Positions 44,401 to 52,100 of a stretch of 64,000 nucleotides of DNA are shown in pieces (within the stretch, counting starts at the first letter, position 1; the number at the start of each line of letters is the position of its first letter). The DNA is taken from positions 1,740,546-1,804,545 of the forward strand of contig NZ_CP032157.1 in assembly GCF_003555545.1 (NCBI RefSeq). Direction: 5' to 3'. This DNA is from Paraflavitalea soli. Lineage in GTDB: Bacteria; Bacteroidota; Bacteroidia; Chitinophagales; Chitinophagaceae. The translations under genes and the position numbers were made by a program. The notes below the pieces were generated by a model. It saw only the letters and a list, made by a program, of their open reading frames with translations, searched no databases and was not told where the DNA came from.

Positions 44401-47400
44401 CTGTGTCTATTATTGCAGCGAACAGGACTGGGATAAAAATGAGCTGAAAGCCAGGATGGGGCAGGAGCTGCCTGCCTATATGGTACCGGCATATTTTGTG
44501 CGGCTCGATAGATTCCCCGTCAACCAGAATGGAAAGGTAGACCGGAAGAAGCTGCCTGCACCTCATGCAGAGCAGGAAAGAAAACAGGCGCCTGTTGTGC
44601 TCAACGCAGTACACCAAAAGCTGATCGCCATTTGTGCCGATACCTTACAGCTGCCGGTAGAGAAGATCGATATACGCGATAATTTCTTTGAACTGGGTGG
44701 CCATTCCCTCAACAGTACTTATTTCCTCAACAGGGTGCGCAGTGAATTTGGAGTGCGGGTGCCCCTCGTTGATTTCTTCCGGCAGGACTCCTTGCTGGAG
44801 CTGGCCAATAGCCTGCCCGCCGATGTCCTTACACCGGTATCCTCCCTGCCACGTACGCTGCAAAAAGAGTATTACAACCTTTCTTCCGCCCAACTCAGGT
44901 TGCTGATCCTGCACCAGCTTGATTCAGATAATATTGGATATGGCTTCAATATTCCGCTGGTATTCAATATAGACGGCGTACTCGATATTGAAAGAGTAAA
45001 CCAGGTATTCAGGCAACTGATCAACCGGCACGAATCACTCAGGACCTCCTTTCACATCGTAGCAGAAACGCCCGTACAAAGAATTCATGCACAGGTAAAC
45101 TTTGCAGTAGAGACCATCTCCGTAGCATCAACAACCGATACAGAAGGAGCAATAAAAGACTTTATCAGGGGCTTCGATCTGCAACAGGCGCCATTACTCC
45201 GGGCAGGCGTGGTATACCACCAGCAATCTCCGGTGGCCATGATCATCGATATGCACCATATCATATCCGATGGCGTATCACAACAGGTATTGGCCGCTGA
45301 GTTCATGGACCTTTATACCGGTAAGGAATTAGCGCCGCTGGCCTTGCAGTATAAAGATTATGCCGAATGGCAGTTCAGCGAGAAGCGCTCTGCTGCTATG
45401 GAAAAACAAAAGCAGTTTTGGATAAACCAGTTTGCCCGGGAGCCACAATACATAGAACTGCCCACCGATTTTCAACAGGGGGCCATCCGCCAGTATACCG
45501 GCAGGACAAGCCGTTTTATGATCCCCAAAGACCAAGCCGCCAGGCTCTACCAGTTGGCAGGCGATTCCGGGGGTACATTATTCACCACCTTGCTGGCCAT
45601 GCTCAATATCCTGTTGGCTAAACTATCCGGACAGCAGGATATCACTATCGGTACCGTAACAGCCGGCCGGAACAATGCTGACCTCGAAAAAATAACAGGT
45701 ATCTTCCTCAATACCCTGGCAATGAGGAATTACCCGGCCGGAGAGCTTTCACTCAATACCTTCCTTAGCAGCGTAGCCGCCAATACCCTGCAGGCATTTG
45801 ATCACCAGGATTATCCCTACGAATCATTGGTGAATGAACTGAAGCTGGGCAGGAATAGTTTTCAGAACCCACTCTTCAATGTTGTATTCATCCTGCAGAA
45901 TATGGGCAAGCCTGCATGGAGTATTCCCGGGCTGCGACTGGAGGCCATCAACTTCGACTACGGCATATCAAAAATGGATATGACATTTATCTGTACCGAA
46001 CAGGAAGAAGCACTCTACTTTGACCTCGAATACAGCACCACCTTATTTAAAGAAGCAACCATTCAACGGTTCATTCAATATTTTACCACGATCATAGATC
46101 AGGCCTGCGCTACGCCCCATATGACGATCGGCGAGATCAACTTACTGGATCAGGCAGCCAGGGACATGATCATCAAAACATTCAACAATACCCGGCAGCC
46201 CATCAACCGGGATGCGTGTTATCACCAATTGTTTGAGCAGTGGGTGCATGCCACACCAGGCGCCATCGCCTGCATACACAATGAGGCTACCATTACCTAT
46301 GAGCAGCTGAACGGGCTGGCCAACCGGCTGGCAGCCTGGATGGTAAAACAGGGCGCAGCGCCCGGCAAGGTGGTAGCCATATGTTTCAACAGGGGCATTG
46401 AATTGCTGGCCGCCATCATGGGTGTGCTTAAAACAGGCGCCAGTTATATAGCCATCGATACCGAATACCCCGCCAAAAGGATCGGCGATATCCTCGCACA
46501 GAGCGAGGCCGGCATAGCCATCGTACAGCAGGATATGGCTGCCACTTTCAACAAGCTGCGCGAAGAGACGCCCACGCTTACAACCATCCTGAGTGCGGAT
46601 GACCTGGCAGCGCTGCACCGGGCCCTTGGTGACTACCCGGCCCATGACCTAACTATTCGTTTCGATACCGATACCACGGCTTATATCATTTATACTTCCG
46701 GTACCACCGGCAAGCCCAAGGGCATTATGGTACACCAGCTCGGCATGCTGAACCATATGTACGCGCTCATAAGCAGATTGGGTATTACTGACAAAGATGT
46801 CATGGCCCAAACAGCTTCCTGCAGCTCCGATATTTTTGTGGTGCAATTACTGATGACCCTCATTACCGGGGGCGCCGTATGCATCATTGATAAAGAAGAT
46901 GTGCTCGATCCTGTGCGGCTGCAAAGCATCATGAATGCAGCGCGCATTACCCTCATGGAAATTGTACCTTCCCTGCTTACCGTCTTCCTGGAAACCTTGT
47001 CCAAACGCAGCGACTACCAGCTCCATAGTTTACGCGCCATGCTGTCGATGGGAGAATCATTGAAATCCCTTTCCGCCCGCAAATGGTATGACCTCTATCC
47101 GCAGATTGACCTGTACAATGCTTATGGTCCCGCAGAAGCATCGGATGATGTATCACTGTTTAAAATAGACCCGGCACAAATAGTTGCCGATGCCCCGGTA
47201 TCCATCGGGTACCCCCTCGACAACCTGCATATCTATATCATGGATAGCCACCTCAACTTATGTCCCATTGGGGTATTGGGCGAGATCTGTGTATCGGGCA
47301 TTGCGGTAGGAAAAGGTTATTGGAGAGAAGAAGAGAAGACCAGGGCAGTATTTGTAGAGAACCCTTTGTTTGCTTACATCGGTGATGAGGATTACCGCAT

Positions 47401-48145
47401 GCTCTACAAGACCGGCGACCTGGGTTACTGGCAACCCGACGGATCACTCATTTTCGATAAACGCAAAGACCATATGGTGAAGATCAGGGGATTCAGGGTG
47501 GAGCCCGGCGATATTGAAAATGCCCTGCTCAACCTGACCTCCATCAAAGAAGCTATCGTCATCGACCGGCAATATGAGAATGGCACCAAATACCTCTGCG
47601 CTTATTATGTGTCGGATGAACAACCCGATCGCAGCTGGATCAGGCAGCAATTGCTGGCCGTATTGCCCGGCTATATGGTGCCTTCCTATTTTATCCAAAT
47701 GGATAAACTGCCCATCACTGCCAATGATAAGATAGACCGCAAAGCCCTGCCGGCACCCGATACAGGATCGGGCATGGAGAATCCCGAAAAGACCATCCTG
47801 GGGCCTGCTACAGCTACAGAAGCCATCCTGGTGCCCATCTGGCGGTCTGTATTGGGCATTGATGCTATCGGTACAGATCAGGGTTTCTTCGATTTTGGGG
47901 GCGATTCCATCAAAGCCATCAACCTGCGCAGCAGGATGGAAGCCAGCGGGCTGGCAGTAAGCATCAAAGATATTTACCAGTATACCTCTATCAGGGACCT
48001 GGCCGCCCGGGTGGATGAGAAAATAAAGAGCATCACGGATATGCCGGAAAAGAAACCGGCGCCCCTGCGGGAACCTGTGGCCACCGCAGGCCGTTTTGAT
48101 TACAACGAGCTGACAGAAGAAGACCTCGATTCTATATTCGAATAA
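38462..48145 (+). CDS. Trimodular NRPS: degenerate C-A(Thr)-T-C-A(Cys-like)-T-C-A(Dab-like)-T
   Basis: This 3227-residue protein has an uncertain start: TTG 38462, TTG 38471 or GTG 38507. Domains: a full-length C domain with FHRLVCDPWS (His148-Arg149...Asp153-Pro154) instead of HHxxxDG, probably inactive; A with pocket D-F-W-N-I-G-M-V-H-K, the known Thr code; T, Ser1012; C with HHIITDG (His1190); A with D-L-Y-D-M-S-L-I-W-K, one change from a Cys code; T, Ser2082; C with HHIISDG (His2265); A with D-I-V-E-L-M-A-D-D-K, an acidic pocket suiting a basic residue; T with GGDSI, Ser3149. It ends in an acidic docking-like tail (LTEEDLDSIFE). The working C domain for Thr is probably the one ending the previous NRPS protein. 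Confidence 0.92.
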   Translation: MNNLSDNPYNYKYPDVSRIPQPAISYAQERTWQAIGAGQAPCSNIPVLVALKGAIDRQQLEAALWQVLNSAAVVSAGFREEAGKLEAFTGPQFDEPLSITTAASFKEARELAIPFVLAPFDVQQGRLVRYTLYRIHQEDHYLLALSFHRLVCDPWSVRILLDQLVQVLDGKGTAPAQPISFFDFARWQKSIPEDAINNLYAYWKRKLHNNIEPLSLFNDLPRRITSIYTPQQTEVTISGASYARLTHFLKVQPSDKRDFFLAVFTILLHNYCRQESVICGLPVPNREVKGTETLIGPVANLLPINTKISREEKWSDLLKKITLTTSNALQYQSLPYEVLVNKLNPVKEAVRSPLFDVLFRFEEAYNAKAINDSVELTVYPLHAALDRYDLDVLVTENPAEGHCRLQLCYNAGYYSEALMRQFIRHYQQLIHTIIEQGDREIGYYQYITAVEQDTILHHWNKRNISYPADTHIIMHFKNAVTHYPERTAISFNDQSLTYRDLDQLSDALAVQLIGQPSHNDQLIGLLSERSIELIVGILAILKAGKAYLPLDPGLPVNRLNYLVADSRIDLLLVYEQESRPAPDLPGKKIRIDLATLRNEPAKVYAWPIKPDSLAYVLYTSGTTGNPKGVMIGHEQVVRLFFHEGTYFDFRETDVWSMFFTCSFDFSVWEIWGALFYGGELVIVPREVTMNQEAFTRLLIDKQVTILNQTPTSFYSLSKTILAHQQPGALAVRKIIFGGEALNPAKLADFRKQYPATQLINMYGITETTVHNTYKEITHQEITAGASNIGTPLPTVNIYLLDAAMKLVPPGVAGEMYIGGKGLAKGYWGKEDLTLAKFIPHPWATGEKLYKTGDLARWLSHGELEFLGRIDNQIQIRGYRVELEEVLAVLLRTEQLRDVFVCARGEDTDKIIYAYVVDDRQVNTQQIRTNLAAHLPGYMIPGIIIQVDDFPLTSNGKIAIDALPLQEATAQDSMALPENPIEEQLLQLFAEVLNLKKDRISTTRSFFDLGGHSLKATRLVNKIKDRLGVELRVTTIFDNPDVKGLAQQIGLTKTKAIPLTKAPVREYYPLSPSQRRIYILQKMYEDAFLYHISNVYKLQQVDLQKLRNALNQLVLRHEALRTRFDIRENIPVQIIEENVQLLPDELYCKQAALQQVIQQWIKPFDLATAPLMRVAFLHTDEGNQYLVFNLHHIITDGISNAVFLRDFVSLYKGETLPALPFQFKDFSTWVHAQQSGEQWSNSKAFWLNKFAGELPDLALPLDFKRPMVKDFSGSFQSCDIDKTTTHQIQAVCRQLGISAFSFLLTAYLLLLRKVTGQEDIVVGSPGAGRYFEGLQDTTGIFINVLAHRNHPIGNKRCDAFMQEVNKHSLDILQHQDYQFEDLVDQLVKVRDTSRSPLFDVMFDYHNEENLANEIALEGVQVANEEAGFTRSTSMFDLNLHVYEHKDHFRCELDYSTQLFKPGTIASMVDMLVNIIRELAAHPQQTIAAIEPLSLEERHRILFDLNDTKRSFNDKLLLHQCFEQVAALQPDAMAVICQGEVLTYGALNRLANKLAHALRQQELAIEGCVAIMMDRSLEMVPAVMGVLKAGGMYVPIEPHLPDNRIETLISLLNIRYMITTTGQLQRAQHIFSAAGEDKKLFCIEVYAAVTGQEGASLSYIPVHPGTAWSEENLPANTTPDHHAYVIFTSGSTGVPKGVMVKHKPVVNVIEWVNRELKVTPEDKLLFITSLGFDLSVYDIFGTLAAGAMIRLVTREEMENQETLLKIINEEQITIWDSAPAAIQQLLPELATTNTSQSTLRLIMLSGDWIPVALPDVVRKHFKACEVISLGGATEAAIWSNYYRIGAVDPNWASIPYGKPIQNARYYVLDAYAMPCPIGIPGDLYIGGDCLATGYIGDKALTEKKFIPNPFVQGEKMYLTGDTARWMADGNMEFLGRKDTQVKIRGHRIELGEIESCFRKCTGLTEILAIPVALGGAASDKQLCVYYCSEQDWDKNELKARMGQELPAYMVPAYFVRLDRFPVNQNGKVDRKKLPAPHAEQERKQAPVVLNAVHQKLIAICADTLQLPVEKIDIRDNFFELGGHSLNSTYFLNRVRSEFGVRVPLVDFFRQDSLLELANSLPADVLTPVSSLPRTLQKEYYNLSSAQLRLLILHQLDSDNIGYGFNIPLVFNIDGVLDIERVNQVFRQLINRHESLRTSFHIVAETPVQRIHAQVNFAVETISVASTTDTEGAIKDFIRGFDLQQAPLLRAGVVYHQQSPVAMIIDMHHIISDGVSQQVLAAEFMDLYTGKELAPLALQYKDYAEWQFSEKRSAAMEKQKQFWINQFAREPQYIELPTDFQQGAIRQYTGRTSRFMIPKDQAARLYQLAGDSGGTLFTTLLAMLNILLAKLSGQQDITIGTVTAGRNNADLEKITGIFLNTLAMRNYPAGELSLNTFLSSVAANTLQAFDHQDYPYESLVNELKLGRNSFQNPLFNVVFILQNMGKPAWSIPGLRLEAINFDYGISKMDMTFICTEQEEALYFDLEYSTTLFKEATIQRFIQYFTTIIDQACATPHMTIGEINLLDQAARDMIIKTFNNTRQPINRDACYHQLFEQWVHATPGAIACIHNEATITYEQLNGLANRLAAWMVKQGAAPGKVVAICFNRGIELLAAIMGVLKTGASYIAIDTEYPAKRIGDILAQSEAGIAIVQQDMAATFNKLREETPTLTTILSADDLAALHRALGDYPAHDLTIRFDTDTTAYIIYTSGTTGKPKGIMVHQLGMLNHMYALISRLGITDKDVMAQTASCSSDIFVVQLLMTLITGGAVCIIDKEDVLDPVRLQSIMNAARITLMEIVPSLLTVFLETLSKRSDYQLHSLRAMLSMGESLKSLSARKWYDLYPQIDLYNAYGPAEASDDVSLFKIDPAQIVADAPVSIGYPLDNLHIYIMDSHLNLCPIGVLGEICVSGIAVGKGYWREEEKTRAVFVENPLFAYIGDEDYRMLYKTGDLGYWQPDGSLIFDKRKDHMVKIRGFRVEPGDIENALLNLTSIKEAIVIDRQYENGTKYLCAYYVSDEQPDRSWIRQQLLAVLPGYMVPSYFIQMDKLPITANDKIDRKALPAPDTGSGMENPEKTILGPATATEAILVPIWRSVLGIDAIGTDQGFFDFGGDSIKAINLRSRMEASGLAVSIKDIYQYTSIRDLAARVDEKIKSITDMPEKKPAPLREPVATAGRFDYNELTEEDLDSIFE

Positions 48146-48172
48146 TCACTCCCGCTTCAAATACCAATTGAG

Positions 48173-49114
48173 ATGGAATACAAAGAAATGGTTTACTCAC
48201 CGGCGCCTGTTGTCACACCCCAGGGTGAAGCCACACAGGACATGGTAAGAACGATCTCCGGTAATATATCCCATGAGCTGTTCCTCAACGAATTTGTAAA
48301 GAAAGGAAAGCCGGTGCTGTTGAAAGGCGCCGTGGCCGATTGGCATGCCAGCAAACATTGGGATATGGAATATTTTAAGCACCTGCCCACCGATCCGCTG
48401 CTCTCGGTTAAAAAAGCAACCATTGTAGAAGGAGAAACAGAGAAGATACACCTGAGCGACTATGTGCGCCTGTTGGAAACCTGCAGTCAGCCAGGTGCCG
48501 CCACCACAAAACCGCCCTACCTGCATGATGTGGCCATGTTTGGTATCATACCCGAACTCACCAATGACGTATCATCACCCATCATCAAAAACTACCTGCC
48601 TGCCTTCTATCATGAGCACTGGTGGAAATATGTACAGTTCTTCATGAGCATCAAAGGCCATATAACACCCCTGCATTTTGACACCCTCATCACCCACAAC
48701 CTGTTCTTCCAGGTAAAGGGCAAAAAGCGGTTCACCCTTATTGATGCCAGTCAGCGTAACGATTGTTATATGAAGAAGTGGCGATGGGCGCAGGTAGATC
48801 CCAAAGCCCCGGCGCTGGACAAATACCCCGCCTATGCCAAAGTAACCCCGATGGTGGTGGAGGTGGAAGGCGGTGATATCCTGTATATGCCGGCTGGTAT
48901 GCTGCACCATGTAGAAAGTCTAGGTTTCAGTATCTCTTTCAATATCGACTGGCATTCCAGGCGGAGTGTGCTGAAAGGAATGCTGTCCCGCCTGAAAGGC
49001 TCGCCCACAGAAAACCTGCGATACAATTTCCTGCTATTCCTGGCCATTTGGTGCAAGGTGCCCGAGAAATACATCTGGCCTTATTACAAAAGCTACCTCA
49101 ATTATATCTCCTGA
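48173..49114 (+). CDS. Second JmjC/cupin_8-type oxygenase
   Basis: The 313-residue protein has the JmjC-type pattern: GKPVLLKGAVADWHASKHW, iron ligands His168 and Asp170 (PLHFDTLITHN), and a distal His245/His246 (PAGMLHHVESLG) followed by SISFNIDWH. It differs clearly from the first JmjC-like gene of the operon, so the two probably hydroxylate different positions or residues. It lies 27 bp after the trimodular NRPS and just before the palindromic element at 49118. Confidence 0.82.
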   Translation: MEYKEMVYSPAPVVTPQGEATQDMVRTISGNISHELFLNEFVKKGKPVLLKGAVADWHASKHWDMEYFKHLPTDPLLSVKKATIVEGETEKIHLSDYVRLLETCSQPGAATTKPPYLHDVAMFGIIPELTNDVSSPIIKNYLPAFYHEHWWKYVQFFMSIKGHITPLHFDTLITHNLFFQVKGKKRFTLIDASQRNDCYMKKWRWAQVDPKAPALDKYPAYAKVTPMVVEVEGGDILYMPAGMLHHVESLGFSISFNIDWHSRRSVLKGMLSRLKGSPTENLRYNFLLFLAIWCKVPEKYIWPYYKSYLNYIS

Positions 49115-49117
49115 TGG

Positions 49118-49281
49118 CGTTAGCCCCTTTAGGGCTATCGCTTTGTAGCAAACATTTTCTAAAGGTTTTGTGCGCTGTAGGCGCACCCCTCGGAGCGTCA
49201 CCTACGGGCGCCGCATTGAACACACACAACATGTTTCTACAAAGTTGTTGCACCTAACGGCGCAAAAAACGCTCTCTAACG
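49118..49281. mobile_element. MITE-like palindromic element inside the operon
   Basis: The 164-bp element is bounded by CGTTAG (49118-49123) and CTAACG (49276-49281). Inside are TAGCCC-N5-GGGCTA (49121-49137), long inverted arms 49141-49155 and 49231-49244 (CTTTGTAGcAAACAT against ATGTTTCTACAAAG), and GTGCGC-N5-GCGCAC (49170-49186). A TTGCaCC-N4-GGcGCAA hairpin also starts near 49249. No coding potential or target duplication was found. The transcript would fold strongly here. It resembles short non-autonomous repeats common in Bacteroidota. Confidence 0.6.
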
Positions 49282-49326
49282 GGGGACGAAAGTTTCATTA
49301 AAATCATTAAACTAAACTCTTGTCAT

Positions 49327-50727
49327 ATGGATCTTGAAAAATACCACCTGGCCCAGGGGCCTGCGATCAGAACGGAAACAATTCCCGGTGAAAAGGCCAA
49401 ACAACTGCTGGACGCCCAGGAAAAATATGAAAGCAATAACCGGAGTTATCCCCGGAGTTTCCCGCTGGCCCCCAAAAGAGCAAAAGGCACCATTATAGAA
49501 GATGTGGATGGCAACCAGTACATGGATTTCTTTTCCCTTTGCGGCGTGGTCAATGTGGGCCATGGCAATGAAGATGTATTAACAGCCACCAGAGCCCAGT
49601 TGGAAGAACTGATCCATGCGATGGACTTTCCCACCGAAACCAAACTGGCCTATATCAGGAACCTGAATCAACACCTGCCGGAATCACTGAACGGCAAGGT
49701 TAAAATAAACTTCTGTGGCCCTACCGGGGCCGATGCAGTGGAAGCCGCCATGAAGCTGGCGCGGCTGCATACCAAAAGAAACCTTATTATTTCCTTCCAG
49801 GGGTCATACCATGGCATGACAACAGGGGCGCTTAGCGTGACCAGTAACCGCAATAGTCGAAAGGGACTGGCCGTGCTCAACCAGGGGCATCATTTTGCCC
49901 CATTCAGTTACTGCTACCGGTGCCCGTATGGCAAAGAACCCGACTCCTGTAAGATCGAATGCGCTTCCCACCTGAGAAACTTATTGGAAAATCCGCATTC
50001 CGGCATTGATAAACCAGCCGCCGTATTGATGGAACCCATACAGGGAGAAGGCGGCATCGTAATCCCCAAAGCAGCATTTCACCAGGAAGTAAGGAATATA
50101 TGTGATGAGCATGGCGTGATGTTGATCCACGACGAAGTGCAGGCAGGATTCTACAGGACCGGCAAAATGCTTTCTTCCGAACATTTTGGCGTAACACCCG
50201 ATGTAGTCACCATGTCCAAAGGAGTGGGAGGGATCGGCATGCCCTGCGCCCTGCTGGTGATCAAAAAAGAATTTGATACCTGGGGCGGCGGTACCCACGC
50301 AGGAACATTCAGGGGCCACCAGGTAAGTATGGCTGCCGGCAATGCAGCCCTGCATTTTATTGAAGAGCACCAGATCAGTCAATACGTAACAGAAGCAGGC
50401 GCTTTATTATTCGATGGACTGAATACTATTAAGAAGCAATCACCTTTTATCGGAGAGGTAAGGGGCGCAGGCCTGTTCCTCGGTGTGGAGTTTGTAAAGA
50501 ATAAAAAAACAAAAGAGCCCTGGCCCGAATACTGCGTACGGCTGCGCCAGCGCCTGTTTGAGAATGGCGTGCTGATAGAAGTAGGCGGTTATTACTCCAA
50601 CGTGATCCGGATATTACCGCCGTTGATCACCACCAGGAATATGTTGAACACCTTCCTGGAAATATTCGACCGTGTAAATAGCGAAATAGCAAAAGAATAC
50701 CTCGACAAAGTAGCAATACCTGTATAA
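49327..50727 (+). CDS. Diaminobutyrate--2-oxoglutarate aminotransferase (class III)
   Basis: The 466-residue PLP enzyme matches the EctB/Dat branch of class III aminotransferases: YMDFFSLCGVVNVGHGN, NFCGPTGADAVEAAMKLAR, SFQGSYHGMTTGALS, LMEPIQGEGG, LIHDEVQAGFYRTG and the PLP lysine Lys298 in TMSKGVGGIGMP. It makes L-2,4-diaminobutyrate from aspartate semialdehyde, with glutamate as amino donor. It is the only precursor gene in the cluster and is followed 1 bp later by a C-domain gene. The acidic pockets of three adenylation domains fit diaminobutyrate as a building block. Confidence 0.88.
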   Translation: MDLEKYHLAQGPAIRTETIPGEKAKQLLDAQEKYESNNRSYPRSFPLAPKRAKGTIIEDVDGNQYMDFFSLCGVVNVGHGNEDVLTATRAQLEELIHAMDFPTETKLAYIRNLNQHLPESLNGKVKINFCGPTGADAVEAAMKLARLHTKRNLIISFQGSYHGMTTGALSVTSNRNSRKGLAVLNQGHHFAPFSYCYRCPYGKEPDSCKIECASHLRNLLENPHSGIDKPAAVLMEPIQGEGGIVIPKAAFHQEVRNICDEHGVMLIHDEVQAGFYRTGKMLSSEHFGVTPDVVTMSKGVGGIGMPCALLVIKKEFDTWGGGTHAGTFRGHQVSMAAGNAALHFIEEHQISQYVTEAGALLFDGLNTIKKQSPFIGEVRGAGLFLGVEFVKNKKTKEPWPEYCVRLRQRLFENGVLIEVGGYYSNVIRILPPLITTRNMLNTFLEIFDRVNSEIAKEYLDKVAIPV

Positions 50728-50728
50728 G

Positions 50729-52090
50729 ATGGCCGGCATTTATACCAAAGAGAACATCAGCAATATCTATTCCCTCAGTCCCATGCAGGAAGGGATGTTC
50801 ATTGACCTGAAACTATTTCCTCATTCAACGTCTTATACCCAGCAGGTGTGTTTTGTTATTCAGGGCCATTTTGAGATGGACCGGCTGTACAAGGGCATAG
50901 ATTTCCTGTTGGAGAGACATGATATACTGCGTACCATCTTCGTGGAAACGAAGCAGGGAAAACTGTTGCAGGTAGTATTGAAAAAGCAGGTGGCGGAGGT
51001 CCGGTACCTCGATGCCAGCCACCTGCCTGCACCGCAGGAAAAGATCAACAGTATACAGGAAGAAGCCTATAACCGGCCATTCGACCTGTCGAAAGGGCCT
51101 TTGATCAGGGTGCAGGTAATCAAAAGAGCACAGGAGGAGCATATAGTCCTGCTCACCTTCCAGCATATTATACTGGATGGGTGGAGCCTGTATACCTTGC
51201 TGCATGAGTTGTTGTACTGTTATCAAAATGGCAGCGAACAGGGCCTGAAAACAGCCACCCCTTTTGTGGAATACATCCGGTGGATCGGGTGTAAAAGTCA
51301 GGAAGAGAATGCTGCTTACTGGAAGCAGTACCTGGCCGGGTATACCAGGCCATCAACCATACCCATCACACGCGTTGTTGACATGGGCCAGTTTCAGCCG
51401 GCTGATCACCTGATCAGTATGGACAGCGAACTGATGGAGAAGCTGCGGCAATATGCCCAACAATGTAAAGTAACTCCTTACAATATCATCCTTACCTGCT
51501 GGGCATTTGTATTGTCGAAATTCAACAATACCGATGAAGTGGTATTGGGTACCGTGACCGCTGGCCGCAATGCAGAAATACCAGGCATTAAGGAGATCGT
51601 AGGTGTTACTGCCAATACCATTCCCGTAAGGGTGAGGTTTCCGGCCCATGCCCGTATGCAGGACGTGATCCGCCAGGTGCAGCTGGAAGCTATCGGCAAT
51701 GAATCACATCACTATATGTCCTTGGCCGCTATACAATCTTATTCACCGTTGAGACAGGAACTGTTTGACCATATTTTCATCTATGAGAATATTGAATGGA
51801 CAGATGTAGCCGAAGGCACGGCCTTGCAGGCCGGTATGGAGATCAGGAATTTCCAGGTGCATGGCCGCACGCACTACAACCTGGAAATTACCGTATACCC
51901 GCTTGAACAATATATTAAACTGCTGTATAACGAACTGGTCATCGACGGCGATCTTATCCGGGCCATTGGATCCCACCTGATGGAAGTACTGGACGCCGTG
52001 ATCAATGATACCGGTATCAGGGTCGATAGCATCATGCAGGCTTCCACCCAACCAGTGGAAACCGACACAGCAGACTTCATGGACTTTTGA
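50729..52090 (+). CDS. Stand-alone NRPS condensation domain
   Basis: The 453-residue protein is a single C domain. It begins with a COM-like NISNIYSLSPMQEGM start and carries FQHIILDGWS (Gln145-His146...Asp150-Gly151). The first His of HHxxxDG is Gln, but the catalytic second His is present. The DGWS ending and LSPMQEGM start are typical of DCL domains, which accept a D-residue donor. The upstream NRPS protein has no epimerase at its end. The next gene (52101) starts with only the C-terminal half of a C domain, so this protein probably provides the condensation activity between the two. Confidence 0.88.
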   Translation: MAGIYTKENISNIYSLSPMQEGMFIDLKLFPHSTSYTQQVCFVIQGHFEMDRLYKGIDFLLERHDILRTIFVETKQGKLLQVVLKKQVAEVRYLDASHLPAPQEKINSIQEEAYNRPFDLSKGPLIRVQVIKRAQEEHIVLLTFQHIILDGWSLYTLLHELLYCYQNGSEQGLKTATPFVEYIRWIGCKSQEENAAYWKQYLAGYTRPSTIPITRVVDMGQFQPADHLISMDSELMEKLRQYAQQCKVTPYNIILTCWAFVLSKFNNTDEVVLGTVTAGRNAEIPGIKEIVGVTANTIPVRVRFPAHARMQDVIRQVQLEAIGNESHHYMSLAAIQSYSPLRQELFDHIFIYENIEWTDVAEGTALQAGMEIRNFQVHGRTHYNLEITVYPLEQYIKLLYNELVIDGDLIRAIGSHLMEVLDAVINDTGIRVDSIMQASTQPVETDTADFMDF

Positions 52091-52100
52091 TGACACTATT

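Noticed and set aside
43745-44617. Minus-strand open frame of 290 codons
   Set aside because: Antisense to the Cys-like A domain; low-complexity shadow composition.
52005-52100. Longer N-terminus of the NRPS gene at 52101
   Set aside because: Overlaps the end of the stand-alone C gene by 86 bp and has no domain similarity; the ATG at 52101 starts directly at recognisable C-lobe sequence.
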